DNA of 64,000 nt, from positions 620,001-684,000 of the forward strand of contig NZ_QYZP01000001.1 in the NCBI RefSeq assembly GCF_003595215.1, given 5' to 3'. The notes beneath the pieces were generated by a model. It did no database searches and had not been told where the DNA came from. It saw nothing but the letters and a program-made list of their open reading frames with translations. The position numbers were made by a program, and so were the translations under genes. The DNA is from Nesterenkonia natronophila. Its GTDB lineage: Bacteria; Actinomycetota; Actinomycetes; Actinomycetales; Micrococcaceae. This document shows positions 7,792-18,079 of the stretch, one piece after another. Position 1 is the first letter of the stretch, and each line of letters begins with the position of its first letter.

Positions 7792-9844
7792 GCGAAGGGT
7801 CTGGGCCGCACCGCTGCCCCTGACCGCCGCGGCCATCTCCGCAGGATTAATCGCCCTCATAGTGGCAGGCCTCGGCACCGGTATTGGGCAGGGTGGTGCC
7901 ATCTCGGACCCGGGACCGATCACCCGGTGGGGGCTGCCCGCTGCACGCTACACTCACCACCTCGCCATGGCCACGACGGTGGCTGCCGCAATACTGGCGA
8001 CCGTCGCCATCCCCTTCCGCACCGGGCCGCGCAACAGACAGGACCGACAAGCGGGCCAAGAACACCCGCTCTATACCCGCACTATGCAGATCGCTATGGC
8101 GGCTTCAGTGGTGTGGACAATCGCGGCCATCGCAGTTCTGGTGCTTACTTTCTCCTCCCTTGCAGGACTGCCCGTCTCCACGGATCAAGGATTCTCTGAG
8201 GGATTCTTTGACTACACACTGAATATCGCCACAGGCCAGGCCTGGCTGACCATCGTGCTCATCGCGGGACTGTGTGCCACCCTGCTAGCGGCCGTTCGCC
8301 AGCCGGCGGGAGTCGGGTTCCTAGCAGTACTGGGTCTCAGCGCAATCGTGCCGATGGCTATGGTGGGTCACTCAGCCTCCGGCGATGATCACACCGCAGC
8401 AGTCAATTCTCTGGGTCTGCACCTCTTGGGAGTGGTGGTGTGGGTCGGTGGGCTCATGGTACTTGCGCTGCTGGCGCCGCAGATCGCCCACACCGCACGA
8501 AACCTCAGCGCACGTGATCAGGGGGGTCCGGAGATACTCGAGACCCTGCTGCGGCGCTATTCAGTGCTAGCCGGCCTGGCACTGGTCACGGTCGCTGCGT
8601 CCGGCGTGATTAACGCCGATCTCCGGGTTTCGGGTCTCGATCAACTGCTGGGCACTGACTACGGGCGAATGCTTGCGGTCAAGACCGCCGCCACATTAGC
8701 GCTGGCCGGCATCGGCTTCGCCCACAGGCGGTGGATCATTCCACGTGTCCTCAGCTCTTCCCGCCTTCTGTGGCAACTGATCATTGTCGAGCTCGTCCTG
8801 ATGAGCACTGTGATCGGGATCAGCGCCGTATTAGGCCGCACACCACCTCCGGTGCCGCAGGACCTTCCCCCCGACGCCACCCCAGCCCGGATCCTGACGG
8901 GCTACGACCTGCCGCCCGAACCGGAGCTGAGCAACTTCTTCACTCTCTGGCGCCCAGATTGGCTGTGGATTGCCATCGTGCTGTTCCTCGGCATCTGGTA
9001 CATACGGGCGGTGCTCCAGGTTCGGTCCCGCGGAATCAGTTGGCCGATAATGCGGGCAGTCTCCTGGCTGCTCGGCCTGGCCGTGCTCCTGTGGGTCACC
9101 TCTGGCGGGCCAGCCGTCTACGGGATGGTCACCTTCTCCGGGCACATGATTCAGCACATGACCCTGACCATGGTCGCTCCGATCTTCCTGGTCATGGGGT
9201 CCCCCGTCACGTTGGCTATGCGCGCACTCCCGGTGCGCAGGGACGGGACCAGAGGTCCCCGGGAATGGATCCTATGGTTGGTGCACTCCACGTGGTCGAA
9301 GATCATCACTCACCCGATCGTCGCCGCAGTGAACTTCGCTGGCTCCATCCTGCTGTTCTACTACACGCCGATATTCGGGCTCTCGCTGGAATTTCACCTG
9401 GGTCATATCCTCATGACCGTCCACTTCCTCCTTACTGGCTACATCTTTGCGCTCGTGCTCATCGGACGGGACCCGCTTCCTGCACGCCCGCCCCACTTCG
9501 CACGGGTGATCATACTGCTCGCCACCATGGTCTTCCACGCTTTCTTCGCTGTCGCGCTGATGTCCACGGAGCAGCTGATCCAGCCGGACTGGTTTGGCAA
9601 CATGGGTCATGGTTGGTTCCCCGCGATTGAGGACCAACACAGGGGCACCGAGTTGATGTGGGGCCTCGGTGAAGTCCCAGCCGTCGTGATGGGGGTCATC
9701 GTCTGTATCCAGTGGGCCAAAGATGACCGCCGGGAGACCAAGCGGTTGGACCGAGAAGCCGAACGCACCGGAGACGCCGAGCTGGAGGCCTACAACGAGA
9801 TGTTTGAACAGATGTCCGAGAAGGGCCCTGTTCCGCGCAGTTAA
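7772..9844 (+). CDS. CopD-CtaG fusion: copper transport / cytochrome c oxidase assembly protein
   Basis: Large polytopic membrane protein of about 690 residues. The N-terminal half (about 1-350) is CopD-like, with multiple membrane segments and the HSASGDDHTAAVNSLGLHLL region. The C-terminal half (about 390-665) is CtaG/caa3-like, with conserved metal-binding His clusters (SGHMIQHMTLTMVAPIF and VFHAFFAVALMS). In actinobacteria this fusion delivers copper to cytochrome c oxidase. ATG 7772 is preferred over an in-frame ATG at 7757 because GAGGGG precedes it; both lie inside the upstream small membrane gene. The tail after about 650 is charged and cytoplasmic. Confidence 0.9.
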   Translation: MTPIGAERRVWAAPLPLTAAAISAGLIALIVAGLGTGIGQGGAISDPGPITRWGLPAARYTHHLAMATTVAAAILATVAIPFRTGPRNRQDRQAGQEHPLYTRTMQIAMAASVVWTIAAIAVLVLTFSSLAGLPVSTDQGFSEGFFDYTLNIATGQAWLTIVLIAGLCATLLAAVRQPAGVGFLAVLGLSAIVPMAMVGHSASGDDHTAAVNSLGLHLLGVVVWVGGLMVLALLAPQIAHTARNLSARDQGGPEILETLLRRYSVLAGLALVTVAASGVINADLRVSGLDQLLGTDYGRMLAVKTAATLALAGIGFAHRRWIIPRVLSSSRLLWQLIIVELVLMSTVIGISAVLGRTPPPVPQDLPPDATPARILTGYDLPPEPELSNFFTLWRPDWLWIAIVLFLGIWYIRAVLQVRSRGISWPIMRAVSWLLGLAVLLWVTSGGPAVYGMVTFSGHMIQHMTLTMVAPIFLVMGSPVTLAMRALPVRRDGTRGPREWILWLVHSTWSKIITHPIVAAVNFAGSILLFYYTPIFGLSLEFHLGHILMTVHFLLTGYIFALVLIGRDPLPARPPHFARVIILLATMVFHAFFAVALMSTEQLIQPDWFGNMGHGWFPAIEDQHRGTELMWGLGEVPAVVMGVIVCIQWAKDDRRETKRLDREAERTGDAELEAYNEMFEQMSEKGPVPRS

Positions 9845-9933
9845 CACTGAGTCATGGATGGAACAGAACAGTTGCGCGATTGGTTGACTCAACTGATAGA
9901 GACGCTCCTGAGATTCCCAGAAGGAAACACCGC

Positions 9934-11880
9934 ATGACAGAGACGATCCGGCGGACCAGCCGTGTGCGCGCATCCGAGCTGCTGGGCCGAAACTGGCTCA
10001 ACACCGGCGGAAAACAGCTCAGTCTTGAGCAGCTGCGCGGGAAGATCATCATTTTGGATTTCTGGACCTTCTGCTGCATCAACTGTCTGCACGTGCTGGA
10101 TGAACTCCGCCCGCTGGAGGATCAGTACTCAGACGTTCTGGTCACTGTAGGTGTCCACTCGCCCAAGTTCGAGCACGAGGCCGATCCTGACGCCTTGGCC
10201 GCCGCGGTGGAGCGTTACGAGATTGAACACCCTGTACTCGATGACCCGGAGCTGATCACCTGGCAGGCCTATTCAGCGCGCGCTTGGCCCACGCTTGTGG
10301 TGGTGGACCCAGAAGGCTACATCGCCGCGTCTCTCTCCGGCGAAGGCCATGTGGCTGGCCTGTCCTCACTGTTGGACGAACTGATCGCCGAACACGAGGA
10401 TAAGGGCACACTGCACCGCGGTGACGGGCCCTACGTGGCCCCTGAGCCGGTCTCGCGCACTTTGCGGTTCCCCGCCAAGGCGATACCGCTCAACCGTACT
10501 CTCAACGGCTCAGCAGAGGGCTTCCTCGTCGCCGACACCGGACATCACAGAGTCGTGCAGTTGGGCCCTGACCTGGAGACCGTCGTTCAAGCCTGGGGCT
10601 CTGGCGGGAAGGGCCACACCGACGGACCCGCGGAGACTGCTCAGTTCAACGAACCCCAGGGAATCTCCCTCCTGCCCGAGAAAATCGCTGACCAGGTCGG
10701 ATACGACATCGTGGTCGCTGATACGGTCAACCACAGGTTGCGCGGCATCAACGCATCCACCGGGGAAGTGAGCACCCTCGCCGGCAACGGGGTCCAGCGA
10801 CTCCTCGACGCCGAACGCACACGCACCACCCAGGTCGTGGGATCCTTGGGTACCCGGCCACTGAAGATCTCGCTCTCCTCTCCGTGGGACGTCCTCTGGT
10901 CGGACAACCTGGGCAGCGTCGTGGTGGCCATGGCAGGAACCCATCAGCTGTTCACCTTCGACCCGGTCACCAGCGAACTTGCCGTCTACGCCGGCACCGG
11001 ACTGGAAGGACTGGTAGATGGGGAAGCGGAGGAGGCCTGGTTCGCTCAAACTTCAGGTCTCACAGAAGACTCTCTCGGAGATCTCTGGATCGCGGACTCC
11101 GAAACCTCCGCACTGCGAGTTCTCCGCACATCCGTCAGCAGTGCGGCTCCCGCGGTGGAGACCCTCATCGGGGAAGGGCTGTACGACTTCGGCTTCCGCG
11201 ACGGAGAACCCGCTCAGGCGCGCATGCAGCACCCTTTGGGCGTCACCGCCCTCCCGGATGGCTCCGTTTTGGTCGCAGACACCTACAACGGCGCGATCCG
11301 CAGGTACAAAGCCGAGCACACCGCCCCCGACGGCACCACTGTCCCCGCAGAGGTCTCCACCGTGGCTCGCGGTCTCAAGGAACCTTCAGACGTCCTGCTG
11401 GATGCCGATGGCAACACGCTGCTTGTGGTGGAGACCAACGCCCACCAGCTGATCCGGATCGCCGTGCCTGATGAGTACCTCACCGTTGACGAAGGGGCTA
11501 CCCAGACGCAACGTCCCCTCACCCCAGTGAAAGCTGGAGAGTTCGGGCTCAGCGTCAGTTTCCAGGCCCCGACCGGGCAGAAGCTCGATTACCGGTGGGG
11601 CGACCCCACTCAGCTGCAGGTGTCCTCCACCCCCGCCGATCTCATAACCTCCGGAGCGGGGGCCACCGAGGGTCTCTACCGCACCCTGCAGCTGAATGCC
11701 GACATCACCGAAGGTGTTCTGCACATCACCGCACGAGCAGCAGCCTGTGACGGCGATCCCGGGGAGGACATTCCCATGCACGCCGCCTGCCACCTCTACC
11801 AGCAGGACTGGGGAATCCCAGTGGTACTCGACGATGTCGGCGACCAGGAGCTCAACCTGGACCTGCGAGGTCTGAAGTAG
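9934..11880 (+). CDS. Thioredoxin-like / NHL-repeat protein (NHLRC2-type)
   Basis: 648 residues with two parts. An N-terminal thioredoxin-like domain (about 1-155) contains DFWTFCCINCLHV, with a Cys48-x-x-Cys51 pair and an extra Cys47, and the cis-Pro region RAWPTLVVVDP. Next comes an NHL beta-propeller (about 180-520) with repeats such as GFLVADTGHHRVVQL, DIVVADTVNHRLRGI and VLVADTYNGAIRRY, then a C-terminal beta-rich domain. This architecture matches NHLRC2-like proteins, whose biochemical role is unclear. ATG 9934 is chosen because AAGGAAA sits six bases upstream. No signal peptide, so a cytoplasmic redox role is likely. It follows the CopD-CtaG gene in the same direction. Confidence 0.85.
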   Translation: MTETIRRTSRVRASELLGRNWLNTGGKQLSLEQLRGKIIILDFWTFCCINCLHVLDELRPLEDQYSDVLVTVGVHSPKFEHEADPDALAAAVERYEIEHPVLDDPELITWQAYSARAWPTLVVVDPEGYIAASLSGEGHVAGLSSLLDELIAEHEDKGTLHRGDGPYVAPEPVSRTLRFPAKAIPLNRTLNGSAEGFLVADTGHHRVVQLGPDLETVVQAWGSGGKGHTDGPAETAQFNEPQGISLLPEKIADQVGYDIVVADTVNHRLRGINASTGEVSTLAGNGVQRLLDAERTRTTQVVGSLGTRPLKISLSSPWDVLWSDNLGSVVVAMAGTHQLFTFDPVTSELAVYAGTGLEGLVDGEAEEAWFAQTSGLTEDSLGDLWIADSETSALRVLRTSVSSAAPAVETLIGEGLYDFGFRDGEPAQARMQHPLGVTALPDGSVLVADTYNGAIRRYKAEHTAPDGTTVPAEVSTVARGLKEPSDVLLDADGNTLLVVETNAHQLIRIAVPDEYLTVDEGATQTQRPLTPVKAGEFGLSVSFQAPTGQKLDYRWGDPTQLQVSSTPADLITSGAGATEGLYRTLQLNADITEGVLHITARAAACDGDPGEDIPMHAACHLYQQDWGIPVVLDDVGDQELNLDLRGLK

Positions 11881-12035
11881 CGGGGCGAACAACTGGGAAC
11901 CCCGTCCCCGGGTGATCAAAATGACAACGAACAGCCAGCAGAAATCTCTCAGCTACTCCTGAGCCGGCAGAATTGGATAAGCTCAGTCACATACCTTCGA
12001 CACCCACGGCATAATGGCGAAAGGCGCGTGAGCAT

Positions 12036-12512
12036 ATGACCACTATGGTCGTCGTCGCGAGCAAGCACGGCTCCACCGCGGAGATTGGCGAGCGAATCGC
12101 TGCTGTCCTCTCCGCCCGAGGAGTGAAGGCCCACGTCAAAGACGTCGGTGAGGCCGCGAAGTGGCTCTACGAAACAGACAACGTGGTGGTCGGGATCCCG
12201 GTCTACCGGCAAAAGCTCATGAACGAGGGTGTGCTCTTCTTGGAGGCGAACCGCACTGAGCTGACGGGCAAGCCGCTCTTTCTGTTCGCCGTCGGGGGTG
12301 GGCCTACCTTAGACCCGAAACTGGTGAACCAGCTGAAACAGTTCCCCCACCGCGAAGTCACCTACTTCCGCGGAGCAATGGACGAGTCGAAGATGAGCTT
12401 CTTCGAGAAGCTTCAGCTCAAGGTGGCTAAGGCCCCACGTGAGGCAGACCTCCGGGACTGGCCCGCTATCGAGGACTGGGCTGAGGGTCTGCTCGCCTAC
12501 GGCGTCAACTGA
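12036..12512 (+). CDS. Flavodoxin-domain protein (protoporphyrinogen oxidase HemG-like)
   Basis: 158 residues with an N-terminal FMN phosphate-loop signature, VVVASKHGSTAEIGERIA, typical of the Flavodoxin_5/HemG group rather than classical flavodoxins. GIPVYRQKLMNEG supplies the second FMN-side loop. It probably carries electrons or oxidises protoporphyrinogen, but no heme genes are adjacent. The ATG at 12036 has only a distant AAAGG; the in-frame ATG nine bases later is an alternative. It ends 12 bases before the next gene, so the two may be cotranscribed. Confidence 0.75.
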   Translation: MTTMVVVASKHGSTAEIGERIAAVLSARGVKAHVKDVGEAAKWLYETDNVVVGIPVYRQKLMNEGVLFLEANRTELTGKPLFLFAVGGGPTLDPKLVNQLKQFPHREVTYFRGAMDESKMSFFEKLQLKVAKAPREADLRDWPAIEDWAEGLLAYGVN

Positions 12513-12524
12513 ACCTTGCGGCCA

Positions 12525-13742
12525 ATGGTTGGACTCGACGCGGATCGGCTGCGCACTCACTTTCCAGCTCTAGAGTCGGGAGTCGCGTTCTTCGACGCAC
12601 CAGGCGGGACCCAAACCCCGCGCCAGGTCGGCGAAGCGATCGCCGAAACTCTCACTGCACCGCTGTCCAATCGGGGCCTCCAATCCGTTTCGGAGATGAA
12701 TGCGGAACGGGTCGTGCGCGACTTTCGCCACGCTTTTGCTGACCTTCTGGCCGCGGACCCTCAGGGGCTCGTCTACGGGCGCAGCGCCACCCAACTCACC
12801 TACGACTTCTCCCGTCACCTGTCAAAGCACTGGGGTCCTGACGATGAAGTGGTCGTGACACGGCTGGATCATGATTCCAATGTCCGGCCGTGGGTGCAGG
12901 CCGCTGAACGCACTGGTGCGCGACTGCGGTGGATCGACGTGGACCCTGAGACGGCTGAGCTTGACACCTCTGCTCTCGACTCCGTCCTCACAACGGCCAC
13001 TCGGGTGGTCGCGGTCACGGCAGCTTCAAACCTCGTAGGCACCATTCCTGATGTGGCCGCCTTGGCTGAGGCCGCCCACAGCGTCGGCGCCCTGGTGTAT
13101 GTGGATGGAGTGCACTACACCGCGCACCATCATGTGGACATCTCCGAGCTTGGCGCTGATTTCTTTGTGTGCTCACCGTACAAGTTCCTCGGGCCGCACT
13201 GTGCCCTCCTGGCAGCGGCACCGGAGCTGCTGGAATCCATCACACCGGATAAGCTCGTGCCCTCCCCGGATGATGTGCCGGAACGCTTCGAGCTCGGCAC
13301 CCTTCCCTATGAAACGATGGCCGGTGCCACCGCCGCCGTCGACTTCATTGCCGGCTTGGGCTCGGGCTCTGGGGACCGGCGCGAGCTCCTGAGAAACGCC
13401 CACCACCTGATCAGCACACACGAACAGGCACTCGCTGCGAGGATCCTGCAGACTCTGGAGCAGGATCTGCATGGCAGCGTGACGGTGCACTCGGCAGCAG
13501 CGAACCGTACTCCCACGCTGTTCCTCAGTTTTCCCGGCAGGCGCTCGCAAGACGTCTCCGCAGCGCTCCACCGTGCGGGCGTTCACGCACCTGCAGGCTC
13601 CTTCTACGCCTACGAGACCTTCCGCCGGCTCGGCATCGACGACCAGGGTGGTCTGCGCCTCGGGATGGCTCCCTACACCACCGACGACGACGTCGACCGC
13701 CTACTAGAGGCCCTCACCTCAGCGGTTTCTGCAGCTACCTGA
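12525..13742 (+). CDS. Cysteine-desulfurase-like PLP enzyme (class V aminotransferase fold)
   Basis: About 405 residues. Fold-type I PLP signatures: substrate and phosphate-side loop DHDSNVRPW, the Asp-x-x-His of YVDGVHYTAH, and the PLP Lys220 in SPYKFLGPHC. It belongs to the cysteine desulfurase-like group that lacks the usual catalytic-loop Cys of IscS/SufS, so true desulfurase activity is uncertain. Start at ATG 12525 (MVGLDADRLRTHFP); a TTG at 12516 is possible. It is followed 13 bp later by the aldo/keto reductase in what looks like a short operon with the flavodoxin gene. Confidence 0.85.
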   Translation: MVGLDADRLRTHFPALESGVAFFDAPGGTQTPRQVGEAIAETLTAPLSNRGLQSVSEMNAERVVRDFRHAFADLLAADPQGLVYGRSATQLTYDFSRHLSKHWGPDDEVVVTRLDHDSNVRPWVQAAERTGARLRWIDVDPETAELDTSALDSVLTTATRVVAVTAASNLVGTIPDVAALAEAAHSVGALVYVDGVHYTAHHHVDISELGADFFVCSPYKFLGPHCALLAAAPELLESITPDKLVPSPDDVPERFELGTLPYETMAGATAAVDFIAGLGSGSGDRRELLRNAHHLISTHEQALAARILQTLEQDLHGSVTVHSAAANRTPTLFLSFPGRRSQDVSAALHRAGVHAPAGSFYAYETFRRLGIDDQGGLRLGMAPYTTDDDVDRLLEALTSAVSAAT

Positions 13743-13755
13743 AGGAGACACCACT

Positions 13756-14610
13756 ATGCCAGATGGTGACACCGCTGCCGTGGAGACACGGATGCTCAAC
13801 GATGGCACCACGCTGCCAGCCATTGGTCTCGGCACGTACACGCTGCGCGGACAGGCTGGCGCTGGAGCCATCACCACCGCAATCGAATCCGGGTATCGAC
13901 TGTTGGACTCTGCGTACAACTATGAGAACGAAGGTGCGGTGGGCGCAGGCATTGCCGCTGCCGCAGCTGATCGTGACCAGCTGCGGGTCACCACGAAACT
14001 GCCTGGTCGGTACCACGAACGGCTGCAGGCCGTCGCTGCTGTTGAGGAGTCGCTCTTCCGCGCCGGGCTGGATTACTTCGACCTCTGCCTGATTCACTGG
14101 CCCAATCCCAAACAAGGGAAGTACGTGGAGGCTTGGGAGACGCTCATTGAGCTGCGGGAGCGGGGACTGCTGCGATCCATCGGGGTCAGCAACTTCCTGG
14201 GCGAGCATCTGGAGACACTGCAGCAGGAGACAGGCGTGCTGCCCAGCGTCAATCAGCTCGAAATTCATCCGTGGTTCCCCCAGGCGGCTGCGATCAGCGA
14301 GAACCGCGAATTGGGTATCGCCGTGCAGGCGTGGAGCCCTGTGGGTCGTCAGACGGATCTGAAGCGTCAGCCTGTTATTGCTCAGGTCGCAGCCGAAGTG
14401 GGTCGAAGCGAGGTGCAGACTCTGCTTCGCTGGCATATTCAGCGTGGAACGATCCCCATCCCAAAGTCTGCTGATCCCCAGCGCCAGCGCGAGAACCTGG
14501 AGGTCTTCGACTTCACGCTGACGGCGGATCAAGTGGATCGTATCTCGTCACTGGGCCGCCCAAACGGCCGACTGAAGAACCAGGACCCTGCCGTGTACGA
14601 GGAGTTCTGA
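13756..14610 (+). CDS. Aldo/keto reductase
   Basis: 284-residue NADPH-dependent carbonyl reductase of the AKR superfamily (2,5-diketo-D-gluconate reductase-like branch). The catalytic tetrad is visible as Asp51 and Tyr56 (LLDSAYNYENEG), Lys81 (VTTKLPG) and His114 (LIHWPNPK). The C-terminal cofactor motif IPIPKSADPQRQRENLEVFDF is intact in sense. GAAGGAGA precedes the ATG. Last gene of the 12-14.6 kb group; it is convergent with purL. Confidence 0.95.
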   Translation: MPDGDTAAVETRMLNDGTTLPAIGLGTYTLRGQAGAGAITTAIESGYRLLDSAYNYENEGAVGAGIAAAAADRDQLRVTTKLPGRYHERLQAVAAVEESLFRAGLDYFDLCLIHWPNPKQGKYVEAWETLIELRERGLLRSIGVSNFLGEHLETLQQETGVLPSVNQLEIHPWFPQAAAISENRELGIAVQAWSPVGRQTDLKRQPVIAQVAAEVGRSEVQTLLRWHIQRGTIPIPKSADPQRQRENLEVFDFTLTADQVDRISSLGRPNGRLKNQDPAVYEEF

Positions 14611-14639
14611 CCATCCGGCATGCCGGACAGAGCTGCAGG

Positions 14640-16967
14640 CTACGCTGCGGCGCCGCCGAATCTCGAAGGAATCACGGAACTCCACGCTTCTTTGAGCTCA
14701 TCCAGGCCGATTCCGAAGCTGCCGTCCTGGAACGCGCCGGCCACCTCGATGCCACCGGATTCGGCGTCCACCACGCCTAGACGCAGCGCTGGGAACCCAC
14801 GAGCGGTAGTCATATCAGTGAACCTCAGCTCTTCCGAACGGGGCAGCGAAACTAGGACACGTGCCTGTGACTCACTGAATAGGGCCGTGAACGGATCGAC
14901 ACCATCACGCTCGCACAGCTCGTGCAGCGACGTCCGAGACCCTACTCCGAAGCGCAGGCTCATCTCCGCCAGCGCAGCAGCGAGTCCACCCTCAGAGAGG
15001 TCATGGGCTGCGTCGATCATCCCGTCCCGCGAAGCGTTGATCAGGATTTCGCCGAGCGTCTTCTCTGCTATCAAGTCCACTGCAGGAGGCTGGCCGCCCA
15101 GATGCCCACGCATCCGTGCATACTCGGAACCGTCGAGTTCATCGCGGGTGGTGCCCAGCAGATAGATGGCCTGGCCATCGGCCCAGCGCTGAAAGCCGGA
15201 GGGTGTGCGCCTGGAGACGTCGTCGAACTTGCCGAGCACTCCGACGACCGGCGTGGGGTGGATTGCCCGCCCTGCGGTCTGGTTGTACAGACTCACATTC
15301 CCTCCGGTGACCGGAATGCCGAGCTCCATGCACGCGTCGGCAAGGCCGCGCACAGCTTCTGCGAACTGCCACATGATGTCCGGATCTTCGGGCGAGCCGA
15401 AGTTCAGACAGTCACTGACAGCCAGCGGCACCGCCCCAGCAGTTGCCACATTCCGGTAGGACTCGGCCAACGCCAATTGAGCACCCCGGTAAGGGTCCAG
15501 GTAGGCATAACGATCATTGCAGTCAGTAGCCAGCCCGATACCCAGGCCGGTGCGATCGTCTACGCGGATCACGCCGGCGTCATCGGGCTGTGACAGGGCA
15601 GTATTGCCTCCGACGAAGCGGTCGAACTGGTCGGTGACCCAGGACTTGTCAGCCATATTAGGGCTCGACATCAGCTCCACGACCGCCTGCCCCAGGTCCT
15701 CTGCCGAAGCGGGGAGATCCCCACCGGCCGCTGAGGACCGGAAAGTATCGGTCTGTAGGCGGTCTTGCCATTCTGGGCGGTGGTAGGGGCGGTCATACAC
15801 CGGGCCGTCGTGGGCCACGGTACGTGGGTCGACGTCCACAATAGTGTCGCCGTCCCACTCGATGATGAGCCGGCCAGTGTCGGTGACCTCGCCCAGCCAG
15901 GAGTGTTCCACACCCCACTTATCCATGACAGCTTCAAAGTTTGCGGCGTTCTCCGGGGTGACGACCGCCATCATGCGTTCCTGGGACTCTGACATGAGGA
16001 TCTCACCAGGGGTGAGGGACGGGTCGCGCAGCAGCACATTGGTCAGCTCTACGTGCATCCCGCCTTCCCCGTTGGAGGCCAGCTCTGAGGTGGCACAGCT
16101 GATGCCTGCCGCGCCGAGATCCTGGATGCCTTCCACCAGATTGTTATGGAAGAGCTCCAGACAGCACTCAATGAGCACCTTCTCCGCAAAGGGGTCACCC
16201 ACCTGAACTGCGGGGCGCTTGGAAGGTTTGGTGTCGTCGAAGGACTCTGAGGCGAGCACGGAGGCGCCACCAATACCGTCACCGCCGGTCCGGGCGCCGA
16301 AGAGCACCACTTTGTTGCCCACCCCGGAGGCATTGGCCAGCCGCAGGTCTTCGTGCTTGAGCACACCCACAGCCAGCGCGTTGACCAGCGGGTTCTGCTG
16401 GTACACGGAATCGAAGACGACCTCACCTCCGACGTTCGGCAGGCCCAGTGAGTTCCCATAGCCGCCGATGCCGGCCACCACGCCCGGCAGCACACGTTGG
16501 GTGTCGGGGTGGTCGATGTCGCCGAAGCGCAGCGGGTCCATCACGCCCACCGGTCGCGCACCCATTGAGATGATGTCGCGGACGATCCCGCCGATGCCCG
16601 TGGCCGCACCCTGGTAGGGCTCCACATAGCTGGGGTGGTTATGAGACTCGATCTTGAACGTCACGGCCCAACCGTCGCCGAGATCGGTGACTCCGGCGTT
16701 CTCCCCGATGCCGACCATCAGGTCCTTCTGCATCTCCTCGGTGACCTTCTCGCCAAACTGGCGCAGGTGCACCTTGGAGGACTTGTACGAGCAGTGCTCG
16801 GACCACATCACCGAGTACATCGCCAGCTCGGCTGCGGTGGGCCGTCGGCCGAGAATCTCGAGAATCCGAGCATATTCGTCCTGTTTCAGGCCGAGCTCGG
16901 CCCAGGGCAGTTCCGTTTCGGGAGTGTCGGCGGCGTTCGTCACCGTGTCAATGTTGAAGTCGTTCAC
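14640..16967 (-). CDS. purL: Phosphoribosylformylglycinamidine synthase subunit PurL
   Basis: ATP-dependent amidation of FGAR to FGAM in purine synthesis, working with PurQ (glutaminase) and PurS. 775 residues, the small-type PurL that lacks a fused glutaminase. Signatures: [12 protein letters not shown] near the N-terminus, [21 protein letters not shown], and duplicated AIRS-type domains ending in [14 protein letters not shown]. The start is a GTG at 16967 that overlaps the purQ stop (GTGA). Last gene of purS-purQ-purL. Confidence 0.97.
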   Translation of the reverse strand: MNDFNIDTVTNAADTPETELPWAELGLKQDEYARILEILGRRPTAAELAMYSVMWSEHCSYKSSKVHLRQFGEKVTEEMQKDLMVGIGENAGVTDLGDGWAVTFKIESHNHPSYVEPYQGAATGIGGIVRDIISMGARPVGVMDPLRFGDIDHPDTQRVLPGVVAGIGGYGNSLGLPNVGGEVVFDSVYQQNPLVNALAVGVLKHEDLRLANASGVGNKVVLFGARTGGDGIGGASVLASESFDDTKPSKRPAVQVGDPFAEKVLIECCLELFHNNLVEGIQDLGAAGISCATSELASNGEGGMHVELTNVLLRDPSLTPGEILMSESQERMMAVVTPENAANFEAVMDKWGVEHSWLGEVTDTGRLIIEWDGDTIVDVDPRTVAHDGPVYDRPYHRPEWQDRLQTDTFRSSAAGGDLPASAEDLGQAVVELMSSPNMADKSWVTDQFDRFVGGNTALSQPDDAGVIRVDDRTGLGIGLATDCNDRYAYLDPYRGAQLALAESYRNVATAGAVPLAVSDCLNFGSPEDPDIMWQFAEAVRGLADACMELGIPVTGGNVSLYNQTAGRAIHPTPVVGVLGKFDDVSRRTPSGFQRWADGQAIYLLGTTRDELDGSEYARMRGHLGGQPPAVDLIAEKTLGEILINASRDGMIDAAHDLSEGGLAAALAEMSLRFGVGSRTSLHELCERDGVDPFTALFSESQARVLVSLPRSEELRFTDMTTARGFPALRLGVVDAESGGIEVAGAFQDGSFGIGLDELKEAWSSVIPSRFGGAAA

Positions 16968-17740
16968 GCATTTCCCCCTGTCAGTGACGAGACCACGGAG
17001 GTGAAGATCGTCAGTCCATCAGTTCCTTCGCGCAGCCCGGTGGCGTCGTTGGGTCCGTAACCGGCTTCCACCGCGTGTTCGGGATGCGGCATAAGCCCCA
17101 CCACATTCCCCCGCTCATTGGTCACCCCGGCAATATCATTGCGTGAGCCGTTGGGAGACTCGCCCACGTAGCGAAAGACCACTCTTCCCTGATCCTCCAA
17201 GGTGCTCAGCGTGGCGTCGTCGACTACGTACTGTCCGTCCTGGTTCTTCATGGGCACCGTGATGAGCTCATCCTGAGTGAACTGTGAGGTCCAGGCCGTT
17301 CCCGTGTTTTCCACGCGCAGCACCTGGTCGCGGCAGATGAACTTGAGGTGATCGTTCTTGATCATCGAGCCCGGCAACAGGTGGGCCTCGGTAAGGATCT
17401 GGAATCCGTTGCAGATGCCCAGCACTGGGAGCGGGGAGGCAGTGGTCGCCTCGGCCTCGACAATGATGGTGTTCATCACAGGCGCAAACCGGGCGATGGC
17501 TCCGGCGCGCAGATAGTCACCGTAGCTGAAGCCACCGGGAAGGATGACGGCGTCGACCTCGTGGAGTGAATCGTCAGCGTGCCAGAGCGACACTGGAGTC
17601 CCTCCGCCGAGCCGGACGGCGCGAGCGGCGTCACGATCATCAAGGGTCCCCGGGAAGGTCACCACTCCGATGCGGGCGTCGGTCAGTGGGGCAGTCTCGG
17701 GCATCGTGTGATCACCGATGAGAGGAGTATCAGCGCTCAT
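16964..17740 (-). CDS. purQ: Phosphoribosylformylglycinamidine synthase subunit PurQ
   Basis: Class I glutamine amidotransferase supplying ammonia to PurL. Catalytic Cys lies in [10 protein letters not shown] and the His-Glu pair in [24 protein letters not shown] is the family N-terminal core. About 258 residues, including a 24-residue leader before the core that is usual in Micrococcaceae homologues. ATG 17740 is chosen; an internal ATG at 17704 is the alternative. It starts a few bases after purS. Confidence 0.96.
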   Translation of the reverse strand: MSADTPLIGDHTMPETAPLTDARIGVVTFPGTLDDRDAARAVRLGGGTPVSLWHADDSLHEVDAVILPGGFSYGDYLRAGAIARFAPVMNTIIVEAEATTASPLPVLGICNGFQILTEAHLLPGSMIKNDHLKFICRDQVLRVENTGTAWTSQFTQDELITVPMKNQDGQYVVDDATLSTLEDQGRVVFRYVGESPNGSRNDIAGVTNERGNVVGLMPHPEHAVEAGYGPNDATGLREGTDGLTIFTSVVSSLTGGNA

Positions 17741-17746
17741 GTGCAA

Positions 17747-18001
17747 TTACAGGTCCTCTGCCACCGTCACGGAGACCACATCTTCGATCACCGGGTTTGA
17801 GAGCATCTCTGCTGCGGCAGTTCGAGCCGATTCGAGAAGCTCCTCGGTGACTTCGCCGTCAACGCTCAGTTCGAACCGCTTGCCCTGGCGCACGCCGGAG
17901 AACCCGGTGAATCCGCGGTGGGGGAGTGCATTGGCGATGGCCTTGCCCTGTGGATCGAGGATCTCAGGCTTGGGCATGACCTCGACGAGGATCGTAGGCA
18001 C
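17747..18001 (-). CDS. purS: Phosphoribosylformylglycinamidine synthase subunit PurS
   Basis: 84-residue PurS bridging PurL and PurQ in the FGAM synthase complex. It starts at a GTG (18001) with AGGAG six bases upstream. Family pattern: ILVEVMPKPEILDPQGKAIA near the N-terminus and QGKRFEL in the middle. It opens the purSQL operon; the 78 bp between it and the small ribbon-helix-helix gene should hold the promoter. Confidence 0.95.
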   Translation of the reverse strand: MPTILVEVMPKPEILDPQGKAIANALPHRGFTGFSGVRQGKRFELSVDGEVTEELLESARTAAAEMLSNPVIEDVVSVTVAEDL

Positions 18002-18079
18002 GTGTGTCTCCTGTGGCTGTACTTAAGTATGGATCGGTCACAATCTTACCTGGGAGTGCGATGGGACCGCCGCCAGGTA

